Below, one piece after another: positions 41,438 to 53,035 of a stretch of DNA of 64,000 nt. Below the pieces are notes generated by a model. The model ran no database searches. It was not told the DNA's origin and saw nothing but the letters and a program-made list of their open reading frames with translations. Position numbers and translations under genes: made by a program. The stretch's first letter is position 1. Every line of letters begins with the position of its first letter. Source of the stretch: Thermoanaerobaculia bacterium (GTDB taxonomy: Bacteria; Acidobacteriota; Thermoanaerobaculia; Multivoradales; Multivoraceae); contig JAJEHN010000017.1 of the NCBI GenBank assembly GCA_022823665.1, forward strand, positions 109,501 to 173,500. The letters run 5' to 3'.

Positions 41438-43972
41438 ATGCCGCCGCGTTTCGACGACGACGGGAGGACGCTCCGGCTGTCCGTGGCGGACCTGCTCGAA
41501 CACAGCGCCGCGAGGCACCTGGGGTTCGCCAACCGGGGCGGCTTCGAGCGCCTCTGGGTGGGCCAGGCGATCCACAGCCGTTACCAGGAGCAGGCGATGG
41601 AGCGCGAGCCGAGCTACCGCCGCGAGGTCGAGCTCTCGTTCGACTTCGAGCACCGGGGCTGGAAGGTGACCCTGAACGGCCGGGCCGACGGCCTCTACCG
41701 GGACGCGGACGGACGTCTGGCGATCGAGGAGATCAAGTCCGTGCGGCCCAACACGGAGCCCTCGCCGGCGTTGCTCGCCACCTACCGCCGGCAGGCCGCG
41801 ATCTACGCCTGGATCGTCCACCGCTCGGGCGTCGCCGCCGCGCTGCCGGTGCGCGCCGAGCTCGTGCTGATCGAGATCGGCACCGCCGGGATCGACCGGC
41901 TCGACGTGGAACTCGACTTCGAGGAGCTCGACTCCGACATCCGGCTGCGACTCAACCGCCTCGTCCGCGAGTACGAGTCGGAGAGAGCCGAGCGCCAGCG
42001 CCGCGAGCTGGCCGCTGAACGCCTGGAGTTCCCCTTCCACCAGCCCCGGCCGGGCCAGCAGGAGATCATCGACCGCTCGGGCCTCGCCGTCGAGCAGCGC
42101 GAGCACCTGCTGGTCCAGGCGCCGACCGGGCTCGGCAAGACCGCCGCCGTCCTCTTCCCGGTGCTCCGCGAGGCGCTGGCTAACGACCTGCGGGTGTTCG
42201 TGCTCACGGCGAAGAACACGCAGCAGGCGATGGCCAACCGGGTGATCGACCTGCTGAACCGGGAGCGGGCCTTCCACGCCCTGCACCTCCGCGCCAAGGC
42301 GCGGATGTGCGCGAACGACGAGATCATCTGCCACGAGGACTACTGCCAGTACGCCCGCGACTACTACGTCAAGCTGCAGCGGAGCCAGGTCATCCCCCGG
42401 CTGCTCGACGGCCATGGCCTGCTGGAACCGGACACGATCTTCGACGTCTCGAAGGGGGTTCGGGCCTGCCCGTTCGAGATCAGCCTCGAACTCGGCCGGC
42501 GCGTGCAGGTCGTGGTCGGCGACTACAACTACGCCCTCGACCCCTTCGTCAAGCTGACCGAGTTCCAGGGCGACGCCGACCTGTCCGGCACCGTCCTCGT
42601 CGTCGACGAGATCCACAACCTGATCGACCGCGGCCGCGGCTACTACAGCCCGGAACTCTCCGCGGCGAGCTGCCGGGCGGCTCGCGCGGGTCTGCGACGG
42701 GCCGGCCGCGGCACGGAGGGAGGACCGACGGAGCGCCTGCGGGAGCTCTGCGCCGCCCTGGAAGAACTGATCCAGCGCGAGGTCGACCTGGCAGTAGACG
42801 CGCCCGACCGCAACGCCGTGGCCGAGGGCGCCGCCCCCGAAGAACAGCTCTGGCGCCTGCGGGCCGCCTTCGACCGAGGCTTCGTGGACTACCTGGAGTT
42901 TCGCCGCGACACCCGCTCCTTCGCCGCGAACGACGCCTTCGTCGAGCTCTACTTCGAGCTGCTGCGGTTCCTGAACACACTCCAGCTCGCCTCGCAGCCG
43001 AAGCACGCCGAGTCCTTCAGCTTCCTGTTCCGGCGGATCGACCGGGCGCCCAGCCTGGCCATCCTGTGCAAGGACGCGAGCTCCTTCCTGGGAGCCACGA
43101 TCAACCGCTGCCGCTCGACGATCGGCCTGTCCGCGACCCTGCAGCCGTTCGAGTTCTACCGCGACCTGCTCGGCCTCGACCCGGACCGCACTTCGACCCT
43201 CGAGGTGCCGAGCGCGTTCCCGGCCGGGAACCGGCGGGTCGTCGTCGACACGTCCGTCACGACGACATACCGGACCCGCGACGACAACTACGGCCCGATC
43301 GCCGAGCGGCTGGCCGAGTTCGCCCGGTCCGTGCCGGGGAACTCGATGGCGATCTTCCCCAGCTACCGGTTTCTCGCCGAGGTCCAGGAGCGGCTGCCCG
43401 ACTGCGGCCGCAACGTGGTCGTCCAGCAGCAGACGACCAGCGAAGCGCGGCGCCAGGAAGTGCTCGACACGCTGACCAGTCCGCTCGCCGGCGACACCCT
43501 GCTCCTCGCCGTCGCGGGCGGAGTGTTCTCCGAAGGCGTCGACTACCCGGGCGACGCGCTGCTCGCCGTGGCCGTGGTCGGCCCCTGCCTGCCCGCGGTG
43601 ACGATGGAGCAGAAGCTGCTTCAGACCTACTACGACGAGCGCTTCGAGCGCGGCTTCGAGTACGCCTTCGTCGTCCCCGGGATGACCCGCGTGGTCCAGG
43701 CCGCCGGCCGGCTGATCCGCTCCGCCGAAGACCGCGGCGTCATCGCCCTCTTCGACCGCCGGTTCCTGCAGCGCCCGTACCGGCGCCACCTCCCCTCCGA
43801 GTGGTGGCCCGACCCGGTCGACGATGAGGAAGTCGATCTCGCCGGCCATCCGGCCACCACCGCCGCCGCCTTCTTCAGCTGGGTGCGCGGGTCTTCTGAC
43901 CCGCTGCCGCCGAAGGCGGCCGAGAATCCGCACCGGCCGAAGGCCGGTTCCACTTCCGACGACGCGTCGTAG
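41438..43972 (+). CDS. PD-(D/E)XK nuclease fused to XPD/DinG-like Fe-S helicase
   Basis: An 844-residue protein. Residues about 1-190 look like a Cas4/RecB-type nuclease: GRADGLY followed by EEIKSVRP (97-104), with the D and E-x-K residues. Then comes a superfamily 2 helicase: Walker A APTGLGKT (about 228-235), cysteines of an XPD-type 4Fe-4S cluster near 290, 298, 303 and 343, Walker B VVDEIHNL (about 387-394), and motif VI-like VVQAAGRLIRS. A role in DNA repair or unwinding of damaged DNA is inferred. The last 30 residues or so are encoded by palindromic repeat A3 and are probably not part of the original fold. Confidence 0.88.
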   Translation: MPPRFDDDGRTLRLSVADLLEHSAARHLGFANRGGFERLWVGQAIHSRYQEQAMEREPSYRREVELSFDFEHRGWKVTLNGRADGLYRDADGRLAIEEIKSVRPNTEPSPALLATYRRQAAIYAWIVHRSGVAAALPVRAELVLIEIGTAGIDRLDVELDFEELDSDIRLRLNRLVREYESERAERQRRELAAERLEFPFHQPRPGQQEIIDRSGLAVEQREHLLVQAPTGLGKTAAVLFPVLREALANDLRVFVLTAKNTQQAMANRVIDLLNRERAFHALHLRAKARMCANDEIICHEDYCQYARDYYVKLQRSQVIPRLLDGHGLLEPDTIFDVSKGVRACPFEISLELGRRVQVVVGDYNYALDPFVKLTEFQGDADLSGTVLVVDEIHNLIDRGRGYYSPELSAASCRAARAGLRRAGRGTEGGPTERLRELCAALEELIQREVDLAVDAPDRNAVAEGAAPEEQLWRLRAAFDRGFVDYLEFRRDTRSFAANDAFVELYFELLRFLNTLQLASQPKHAESFSFLFRRIDRAPSLAILCKDASSFLGATINRCRSTIGLSATLQPFEFYRDLLGLDPDRTSTLEVPSAFPAGNRRVVVDTSVTTTYRTRDDNYGPIAERLAEFARSVPGNSMAIFPSYRFLAEVQERLPDCGRNVVVQQQTTSEARRQEVLDTLTSPLAGDTLLLAVAGGVFSEGVDYPGDALLAVAVVGPCLPAVTMEQKLLQTYYDERFERGFEYAFVVPGMTRVVQAAGRLIRSAEDRGVIALFDRRFLQRPYRRHLPSEWWPDPVDDEEVDLAGHPATTAAAFFSWVRGSSDPLPPKAAENPHRPKAGSTSDDAS
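43882..43947 (+). repeat. Three-hairpin composite repeat, copy A3
   Basis: GGTGCG tag with stem CGGGTC/GACCCG and loop TTCT (43882-43904), then GCCGCC/GGCGGC (43906-43920) and CCGGCC/GGCCGG (43933-43947). This copy lies inside the 3' end of the helicase gene and is read through in frame. Confidence 0.85.
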
Positions 43973-43980
43973 AACCGGTC

Positions 43981-45024
43981 GTGACCCCGCTCCTCCACCG
44001 GATCGAACGCTTCATCCTCGGGGCCGAAGGCGACTTCGACGAACTCGCCGCCGCCGCCGCCCGCTTCGGCTACGAGCGGGTCGAGCCGTACCGCCGGCTC
44101 TGCGATCGCCGCGGCGTCAGTCCCGCCACGCTCGACGACTGGCGCGCCGCCCCGGCCGTGCCCACCTCCGCCTTCAAGTCGCTGCGGCTCGCCGCCGCCG
44201 AACCGCTGGAGACCTTCCGAAGCAGCGGCACCACCCGCGGCGCGGAACGCCGGAGCGTCCACTACCACCCCTACCCCGATCTCTACCGGACAGTGATCGA
44301 CGCCACCTTCGCCGCCGCCTGCCTGCCGGCCGGCTCCGGACGTGTACCGATCCTCTCCCTCATCCCCGACCGCGCGATCGCTTCCGACTCCTCCCTCTCG
44401 TTCATGGCGGCTCACGTCTTCGAGCGCCACGCCGCGGTCGGCAGCGCCTGGGCGGTCCGGGAAGGCGGCATCGACCTGGACCTCGCCTGCCGCTGGCTGC
44501 GCGCGCAGGTCGAAGATGAAGCCGTCCTCGTTCTCGCGACCGCCCTGGCCCTCGTCCTGCTGCTCGACCGGCTCGAAGACGAAGCGGGAGGAGCGATCCG
44601 GCTGCCGCCGGGCAGCCGCGTCTTCGAGACCGGCGGCTTCAAGGGCCGCGCCCTGGAGACCACGCCCGAAGCGGTCCGGCGACGCGCCCGCGCCCTGCTC
44701 GGCCTCGCGCCAGACGCCGTCGTACGCGAGTACGGCATGACGGAACTGACCAGCCAGGCCTACTCCCGGCCCGGCGGCGAGCGGCTGCGCACGCCGCCCT
44801 GGATGCCGTTCCGCGTGCTGGACCCCGACACGCTCGAAGAGGCCGAGGACGGCCAGACAGGCCTGCTGGCGTTCTTCGATCTCGCCAACCTCGGCTCCGT
44901 CTGCCACGTCCTGACCGAGGACCTCGGCGTCCGGGAAGGTGACGCCTTCCGACTGCTCGGCCGAGCCAGCGGCGCGGAACTCCGCGGTTGCTCGTTGACC
45001 GCTGAGGAACTTGGCACCGCGTGA
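43981..45024 (+). CDS. LuxE-like acyl-protein synthetase
   Basis: A 347-residue member of the LuxE/acyl-adenylate family, GTG start 8 bases after the helicase stop. The AMP-binding loop is FRSSGTTRG (79-87), and VREYGMTELTSQAYS is the second signature. A C-terminal cysteine (C337 in RGCSL) is in the place where LuxE is acylated before passing fatty acid to LuxC. With the LuxC-like gene next to it, a fatty-acid-to-aldehyde reductase is likely. Luciferase genes are absent. Confidence 0.82.
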   Translation: MTPLLHRIERFILGAEGDFDELAAAAARFGYERVEPYRRLCDRRGVSPATLDDWRAAPAVPTSAFKSLRLAAAEPLETFRSSGTTRGAERRSVHYHPYPDLYRTVIDATFAAACLPAGSGRVPILSLIPDRAIASDSSLSFMAAHVFERHAAVGSAWAVREGGIDLDLACRWLRAQVEDEAVLVLATALALVLLLDRLEDEAGGAIRLPPGSRVFETGGFKGRALETTPEAVRRRARALLGLAPDAVVREYGMTELTSQAYSRPGGERLRTPPWMPFRVLDPDTLEEAEDGQTGLLAFFDLANLGSVCHVLTEDLGVREGDAFRLLGRASGAELRGCSLTAEELGTA

Positions 45025-45055
45025 CCGTTCTCTCGCTCCAGGTCGCTGCCCACTG

Positions 45056-45078
45056 GGTGCGCCGGCGCCCCCGCCGGC
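45056..45078 (+). repeat. GGTGCG-tagged hairpin repeat, copy with stem CCGGCG, loop CCCC
   Basis: Same tag and geometry as the other copies, but the stem is CCGGCG/CGCCGG with loop CCCC, so both sides of the stem have changed together. It is followed directly by a second hairpin, CCGGCGC/GCGCCGG (45081-45097). It fills the 79-base spacer between the LuxE- and LuxC-like genes. Confidence 0.8.
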
Positions 45079-45103
45079 ATCCGGCGCGCAGCGCCGGCTC
45101 CGC

Positions 45104-46330
45104 ATGACCTCACCCGTAGCCACCGCTCGAAGCCTGGCCGCTCCGGCTCTGCGCGCCACCTCCAGCCAGGACCTCCTCGCCGCCTGGAACGACACCCTCG
45201 CCGCCTTCCTCGATCCAACGAGCCCCGAGCGCCGCAACCTCGATCCCGACCTGCTGCAGTCCACGGGCCTCTCGCCGGCGGGCCTCGACCACGGCCTTCG
45301 CACCATCGGCAACGGCATGCTCGGCGAGCCCGCCGCAACCGAACTCGCCCGCCCGCACCGCCAGAACGAAGACGGCTTCAGCCTCGTCGTCCTGCCCGCC
45401 GAGCCTCCCGGACTGATCCTCCAGTCCCTCCTGCCCGCGCTCGCCGCACGCGCTCCCGTCCTGTTCAAGTCCTCCCGTGCCGAGCCCCACTTCGCACCGG
45501 CATTCCTCGCTGCCCTCGGCCAGCGATTGCCCGCTCTGGGCCACGCCTACGCCGTCGCCACCTGGACCGGCGGCGACCCGGAAGTCGAGGCGCCGCTCCA
45601 CGCTACGGCCCGCCTCGTCGTGGCCTACGGCGGCGAGGAGACGGTCGGCGCCCTGCAAGCCGCCGCCCCCGGCCCGATCGTCACCTTCGGCCCGAAGCTC
45701 AGCGTCGGCTGGGTCGGCCCGGGCGCCGACCCGGAGCGAGCCGCCCGCGGCATGGCGGTCGACATCGCGACCTTCGACCAGCGCGGTTGCCTCTCCATCC
45801 ACGCCGTCTTCACCGATCCAGCGATCGCCGGCGTCTTCGCCACCGCCCTGGCCAGCGCCCTCAACGAACTCGCCACCGAACTGCCCCCCGGCCACGGCAA
45901 TGCCGCCGGCCGCGCCGGCGTCCGCCTGGCCCGCGAGGACGCCGACCTCCGCGGCCTGACCTGGTACGGCCACGCCCTCGACGACGGCACCGTCATCCTG
46001 GAGAACGACGTGCGGATCAGTCCCTCACCAGGCCTCCGCACCGTTCGCATTCATCCTGCCGAGGGCGTTCCGCCGCTCGACGACTGGTACGGCCGGCTTC
46101 AGGGCCTCGCCGTCGCAGGCGAACTGCCTCCAGCGGTCCATGAGGCCTTCCTCGAAGCCGGAGTCTCGCGCTTCGCCCCGGCCGGCCAACTCCAGACCAC
46201 CGACGCAGCCTGGCGAAACGACGGCATCGATCTGGCCGCCGAGTTCGCCTACGGTTCCGGTGGCAGCCCCGACACCGTCTCGGCCACCACGCCGTCCTTG
46301 ACCCGGAACGACCGCGGCAGCGTCCGGTAG
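45104..46330 (+). CDS. LuxC-like acyl-CoA reductase
   Basis: A 408-residue aldehyde-dehydrogenase-fold protein of the LuxC family, which reduces acyl groups to aldehydes with NADPH. Visible are VLPAEPPGLILQSLLPALAA, VTFGPKLSVGWV and the catalytic cysteine C229 in FDQRGCLSIHAVF. Paired with the LuxE-like protein it could make long-chain aldehyde for lipid, wax or signal synthesis. Its last 82 bases overlap the convergent MauE-like gene. Confidence 0.82.
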   Translation: MTSPVATARSLAAPALRATSSQDLLAAWNDTLAAFLDPTSPERRNLDPDLLQSTGLSPAGLDHGLRTIGNGMLGEPAATELARPHRQNEDGFSLVVLPAEPPGLILQSLLPALAARAPVLFKSSRAEPHFAPAFLAALGQRLPALGHAYAVATWTGGDPEVEAPLHATARLVVAYGGEETVGALQAAAPGPIVTFGPKLSVGWVGPGADPERAARGMAVDIATFDQRGCLSIHAVFTDPAIAGVFATALASALNELATELPPGHGNAAGRAGVRLAREDADLRGLTWYGHALDDGTVILENDVRISPSPGLRTVRIHPAEGVPPLDDWYGRLQGLAVAGELPPAVHEAFLEAGVSRFAPAGQLQTTDAAWRNDGIDLAAEFAYGSGGSPDTVSATTPSLTRNDRGSVR

Positions 46331-47214
46331 AGCGGCGCCAGGAAGGTCGGCGGGGCTTCGCGGATCTCGAAGGCGGGGCCGTACGACCAGAAGAACGCCC
46401 GGTTCTCGTCCGGCGTCGCGGAGCTGAGGACCCACATCCGGCCGCCGGCGAAGACGTGCTGGTTCAGGCCGTCGACGGCCTTGCCGAGGTCCTCGTCGAG
46501 GTCGGCGATGACCAGCCAGTGCTCGCCTTCCTCCAGTTCCGGCACGACCGTGCTCAGGCAGAGCCGGCTGTCGCCGTCGCCGCTGCAGATCTCGTCGATC
46601 ACAAGGTCCGGCTTCAGCCGGGTCGCGAGGTTGTCGAGCGGGAGGTCCGGCGCGGCCCGGGCGAAGGCGAGCAGCCCCACGGTCAGGGTGCCGACGACGG
46701 CGAGCCGGATCCAGGGCGCGCCCTCGGCCGCGCGCCGGCCGAGGAACGCCAGCGCCAGCGCCGGCACCATGAGCGCCAGGTCCTGCCAGAACGCCTCCGC
46801 CGGCGTGCGCTCGACCAGGTTGCCGAAGCAGCCGCAGCCGGCTTCGTCCTCGGTCGCGATGCCCCGCAGGTCGCGGTAGTAGGCGCGGCCGGTGAGAAAC
46901 AGGAAGAAGGCGACGAGGAGCGCCGACGGCCCGAGCACCCACACCCGGCGAAGCCCCAGGATCAGCGCGCTGCCGAGACCCATCTCGAGCGCCAGCGCGA
47001 TCGCCGTGACCACGACGGCCGGCAGCAGGAAGTCGAGGCCCTCGATCTCGACCAGCTTGACGAACGCCTGCGGGTCGAGCGCCTTGACGACGCCCCCGAA
47101 CACCAGCACGGCGCCCAGAAAGGCGCCTCCGGCCCAGCCGACGACGGGGAGCACGGAGTCCAGCGCCCCACCAGGCGCAGCCGCCCGGGTCCTCCGGCGC
47201 ACCTCACTCGGCAT
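46249..47214 (-). CDS. MauE/DoxX-like membrane protein with extra C-terminal domain
   Basis: A 321-residue protein. The first 180 residues or so have five to six membrane helices and the CGCFGN motif (C127, C129) typical of MauE-like proteins, which are thought to handle disulfides. About 140 extra residues follow, containing paired cysteines (DEICSGDGDSRLC) and a predicted periplasmic fold. No methylamine dehydrogenase genes are present. The 3' end overlaps the LuxC-like gene on the other strand by 82 bases. Confidence 0.75.
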   Translation of the reverse strand: MPSEVRRRTRAAAPGGALDSVLPVVGWAGGAFLGAVLVFGGVVKALDPQAFVKLVEIEGLDFLLPAVVVTAIALALEMGLGSALILGLRRVWVLGPSALLVAFFLFLTGRAYYRDLRGIATEDEAGCGCFGNLVERTPAEAFWQDLALMVPALALAFLGRRAAEGAPWIRLAVVGTLTVGLLAFARAAPDLPLDNLATRLKPDLVIDEICSGDGDSRLCLSTVVPELEEGEHWLVIADLDEDLGKAVDGLNQHVFAGGRMWVLSSATPDENRAFFWSYGPAFEIREAPPTFLAPLYRTLPRSFRVKDGVVAETVSGLPPEP

Positions 47215-47285
47215 GGTCGTCGCTCGTCCGTCTGATGTCCATGCGTTGCTATCCTGACCGGGGCTCGGCGAGCGCAGATTACCCC

Positions 47286-48962
47286 ATGATTTCCATCTCC
47301 AACCTCGCCAAGAGCTTCGGCGAGCAGACCCTGTTCGAGGGCGCGACCGTCCGCTTCGCCAAGGGCGAGCGGTACGGCATCGTGGGCTCGAACGGATCGG
47401 GGAAGTCGACCCTCCTGCGCATCCTGAGCGACGAGGAACCCGCTAGCGAGGGCTCGATCTCCATCCCCAGACGTTGCCGGCTCGGCGTGCTGAAGCAGGA
47501 CCACTTCGAGTACGAGGAAGTGCCCATCCTCGACGTCGTCATGATGGGCAACGCCGAGCTCTGGGACGCGATGGTCGAGAAGGACCGCCTGCTCGAGCGT
47601 GCAGACGAGCACTTCGACGGCGACCGCTACGCCGAACTCGAGGAGGTCGTCATGCGCTGGGACGGCTACTCCCTGGAGTCGCGCGCGGCCGAGATCCTGG
47701 AGGGACTGGGAATCGACACGGAGGTCCACCGGGAGCCGCTGTCGATCCTCTCCGGCGGCTTCAAGCTCCGTGTGCTGCTGGCCCAGACGCTGGCCGCCGC
47801 CCCGGACGTCCTGCTGCTCGACGAGCCGACGAACCACCTCGACATCCTGTCGATCCGCTGGCTCGAGAAGTTCCTGACCGACTTCAAGGGAGTCGTCGTC
47901 GTCGTCTCCCACGACCACCGCTTCCTCGACAACGTCTGCACCCGGATCCTCGACATCGACTACGAGACCCTGACCGTCTATCCCGGCGCCTACTCCAACT
48001 TCGAGCAGAAGAAGGTCGAGGAGCGCGCCCGCCGGGAGGCCGAGATCGCGCAACGCCAGCAGGAGATCGACCACCACCAGAAGTTCGTCGACCGCTTCCG
48101 CTACAAGGCCAGCAAGGCCCGCCAGGCCCAGAGCCGCGTGAAGCTGATCAACCGGATGACGATCGAGCCGCTGCCGCAGAGCTCGCGCCGCTACCCGCTG
48201 TTCCGCTTCGACTCACGGCGTCCGTCGGGAAAGCGCGTACTGACGCTCGAGGGCATCTCGAAGAGCTACGGCGACAACCAGGTGCTCGACGACGTCTCGC
48301 TCGAAGTGGGCCGCGGCGAACGGGTGGCGGTGATCGGGCCGAACGGCATCGGCAAGTCGACCCTGCTCAAGATCGCGCTCGGCGAGGTCCGGGCCGACGC
48401 CGGAGAGATCGACTGGGGGTACGAGACCCACCCCGGCTACTTCGCCCAGGACCATCGCCAGCAGTTGCTCGACAGGGACGGCGCCGAGCGAAAGACGGTC
48501 GAGAGCTGGCTCTGGGAGTGCTGCCCGGGCGAGCCGATCGGCTTCGTCCGCGGCCAGCTCGGCGCCGTCCTCTTCACGAAGGACGAGGCGATCAAGCGGA
48601 TCGGCAGCCTCTCCGGCGGCGAGGCCGCGCGCCTCCTCTTCTGCCGCCACGTCGTCCTCAAGCCGAACGTACTCGTGCTGGACGAGCCCACCAACCACCT
48701 CGACCTGGAGGCGATCGAGGCCCTGATCGAGGGGCTGTCCGCCTACGAGGGCACGCTGCTCCTCGTCTCCCACGACCGCTGGTTCGTGAGCCGCCTGGCG
48801 ACCCGGATCATCGAGATCTCGGACCAGGGCGTGAACGACTTCCTCGGCAGCTACGACGAATACCTGGAGCGCCTGGGCGACGACCACCTCGACCGGTCGG
48901 CCGCGCTCCAGCGGGCCAGGCAGGAGAAGAGGGACAAGAAGGCGGCGGCGCGGGCCGGGTAG
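47286..48962 (+). CDS. ABC-F family ribosome-associated ATPase
   Basis: A 558-residue protein with two ABC cassettes and no membrane segment. Walker A motifs are GSNGSGKST (34-42) and GPNGIGKST; the signatures are LSGGFKLR and LSGGEAARLL; each Walker B ends in LLDEPTNHLD or VLDEPTNHLD. The linker RYKASKARQAQSRVK is the tRNA-interacting motif of translation-factor ABC-F proteins, closest in look to YbiT. The ATG at 47286 is chosen because the cassette begins there. Confidence 0.93.
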   Translation: MISISNLAKSFGEQTLFEGATVRFAKGERYGIVGSNGSGKSTLLRILSDEEPASEGSISIPRRCRLGVLKQDHFEYEEVPILDVVMMGNAELWDAMVEKDRLLERADEHFDGDRYAELEEVVMRWDGYSLESRAAEILEGLGIDTEVHREPLSILSGGFKLRVLLAQTLAAAPDVLLLDEPTNHLDILSIRWLEKFLTDFKGVVVVVSHDHRFLDNVCTRILDIDYETLTVYPGAYSNFEQKKVEERARREAEIAQRQQEIDHHQKFVDRFRYKASKARQAQSRVKLINRMTIEPLPQSSRRYPLFRFDSRRPSGKRVLTLEGISKSYGDNQVLDDVSLEVGRGERVAVIGPNGIGKSTLLKIALGEVRADAGEIDWGYETHPGYFAQDHRQQLLDRDGAERKTVESWLWECCPGEPIGFVRGQLGAVLFTKDEAIKRIGSLSGGEAARLLFCRHVVLKPNVLVLDEPTNHLDLEAIEALIEGLSAYEGTLLLVSHDRWFVSRLATRIIEISDQGVNDFLGSYDEYLERLGDDHLDRSAALQRARQEKRDKKAAARAG

Positions 48963-48977
48963 ACCCGCGATTCGTCG

Positions 48978-49000
48978 GTGCGCCGGCCTTCTGGCCGGCT
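48978..49000 (+). repeat. GGTGCG-tagged hairpin repeat (stem CCGGCC, loop TTCT)
   Basis: Identical in tag, stem and loop to the copy at 10.4 kb. It lies between the convergent ABC-F gene and metH, where it could end transcription from either side. Confidence 0.85.
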
Positions 49001-49035
49001 TCTTCCGCGGGCAGCCGTCGTGCGAACCGCTCCCT

Positions 49036-52515
<3,480 letters not shown>

Positions 52516-52571
52516 TTCGTTCGTTTCCGCGGCTGGTCGTTCAGCCGAGAGGGGACGCTAGCAGCGGAGGT

Positions 52572-52594
52572 GCCGGCCGGAAGGCCGGCGCACC
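52572..52594 (-). repeat. GGTGCG-tagged hairpin repeat (stem CCGGCC, loop TTCC)
   Basis: Minus orientation. Tag and stem match the copies at 10.4 and 49.0 kb; the loop has one change (TTCC). It lies in the 87-base gap between the VanZ-like gene and metH. Confidence 0.85.
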
Positions 52595-52602
52595 GACAAT
52601 CC

Positions 52603-52968
52603 TTACCGCGGCAGTCGGGGCCAGAGCCTGGTGGCGAGCAGGGCGCCGACGGCAACGCCCACGGCGTCGGCGACCAGGTCCATCCATTCGCCCGACCGGT
52701 AGCCGAGCAGCATCTGGGCGATCTCGATCGCGCCGCCATAGGCGACGGCGCCGGCCGCCGCGGCGACCACGCCGCGTATCCGCCCCGCGCGCGCCGCCTG
52801 GCCGCACCAGACCCAGGCGAGGAGGGCGAACAGCACGCCGTGAGCGACCCAGTCCCAGGGCGCCTCCGCCGCCACCCGGGGCGCGTCGCCCAGAAGCAGG
52901 GCCAGAAGGCGCACCACGCTCCGCTCGAGGGGCTCCGCGAACAGCGGCGCCGGCAGCAGGAGAAACAA
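52603..52968 (-). CDS. VanZ-like small membrane protein
   Basis: A protein of at least 121 residues with four hydrophobic segments and the VanZ-family pattern DWVAHGVLFALLAWVW, IEIAQMLLGYRSGEWMDLVADAVGVAVG. The family has no firm function (teicoplanin resistance is known for the founder). The only standard start codon, TTG at 52968, falls inside the first predicted helix. Translation may begin further upstream, where the hydrophobic frame continues to about 53010 without ATG, GTG or TTG. Confidence 0.75.
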   Translation of the reverse strand: MFLLLPAPLFAEPLERSVVRLLALLLGDAPRVAAEAPWDWVAHGVLFALLAWVWCGQAARAGRIRGVVAAAAGAVAYGGAIEIAQMLLGYRSGEWMDLVADAVGVAVGALLATRLWPRLPR

Positions 52969-53035
52969 CGCGATCGCGCCGGCGACGCCGACCGAGAGCA
53001 GCCGCCAGGTGGGCGCGAGGCGCCGCCGGGGGGCG

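Noticed and set aside
41429..43933. Long minus-strand frame opposite the nuclease-helicase gene
   Set aside because: The helicase motifs are all on the plus strand; this frame is a GC-driven shadow starting inside palindromic repeat A3.
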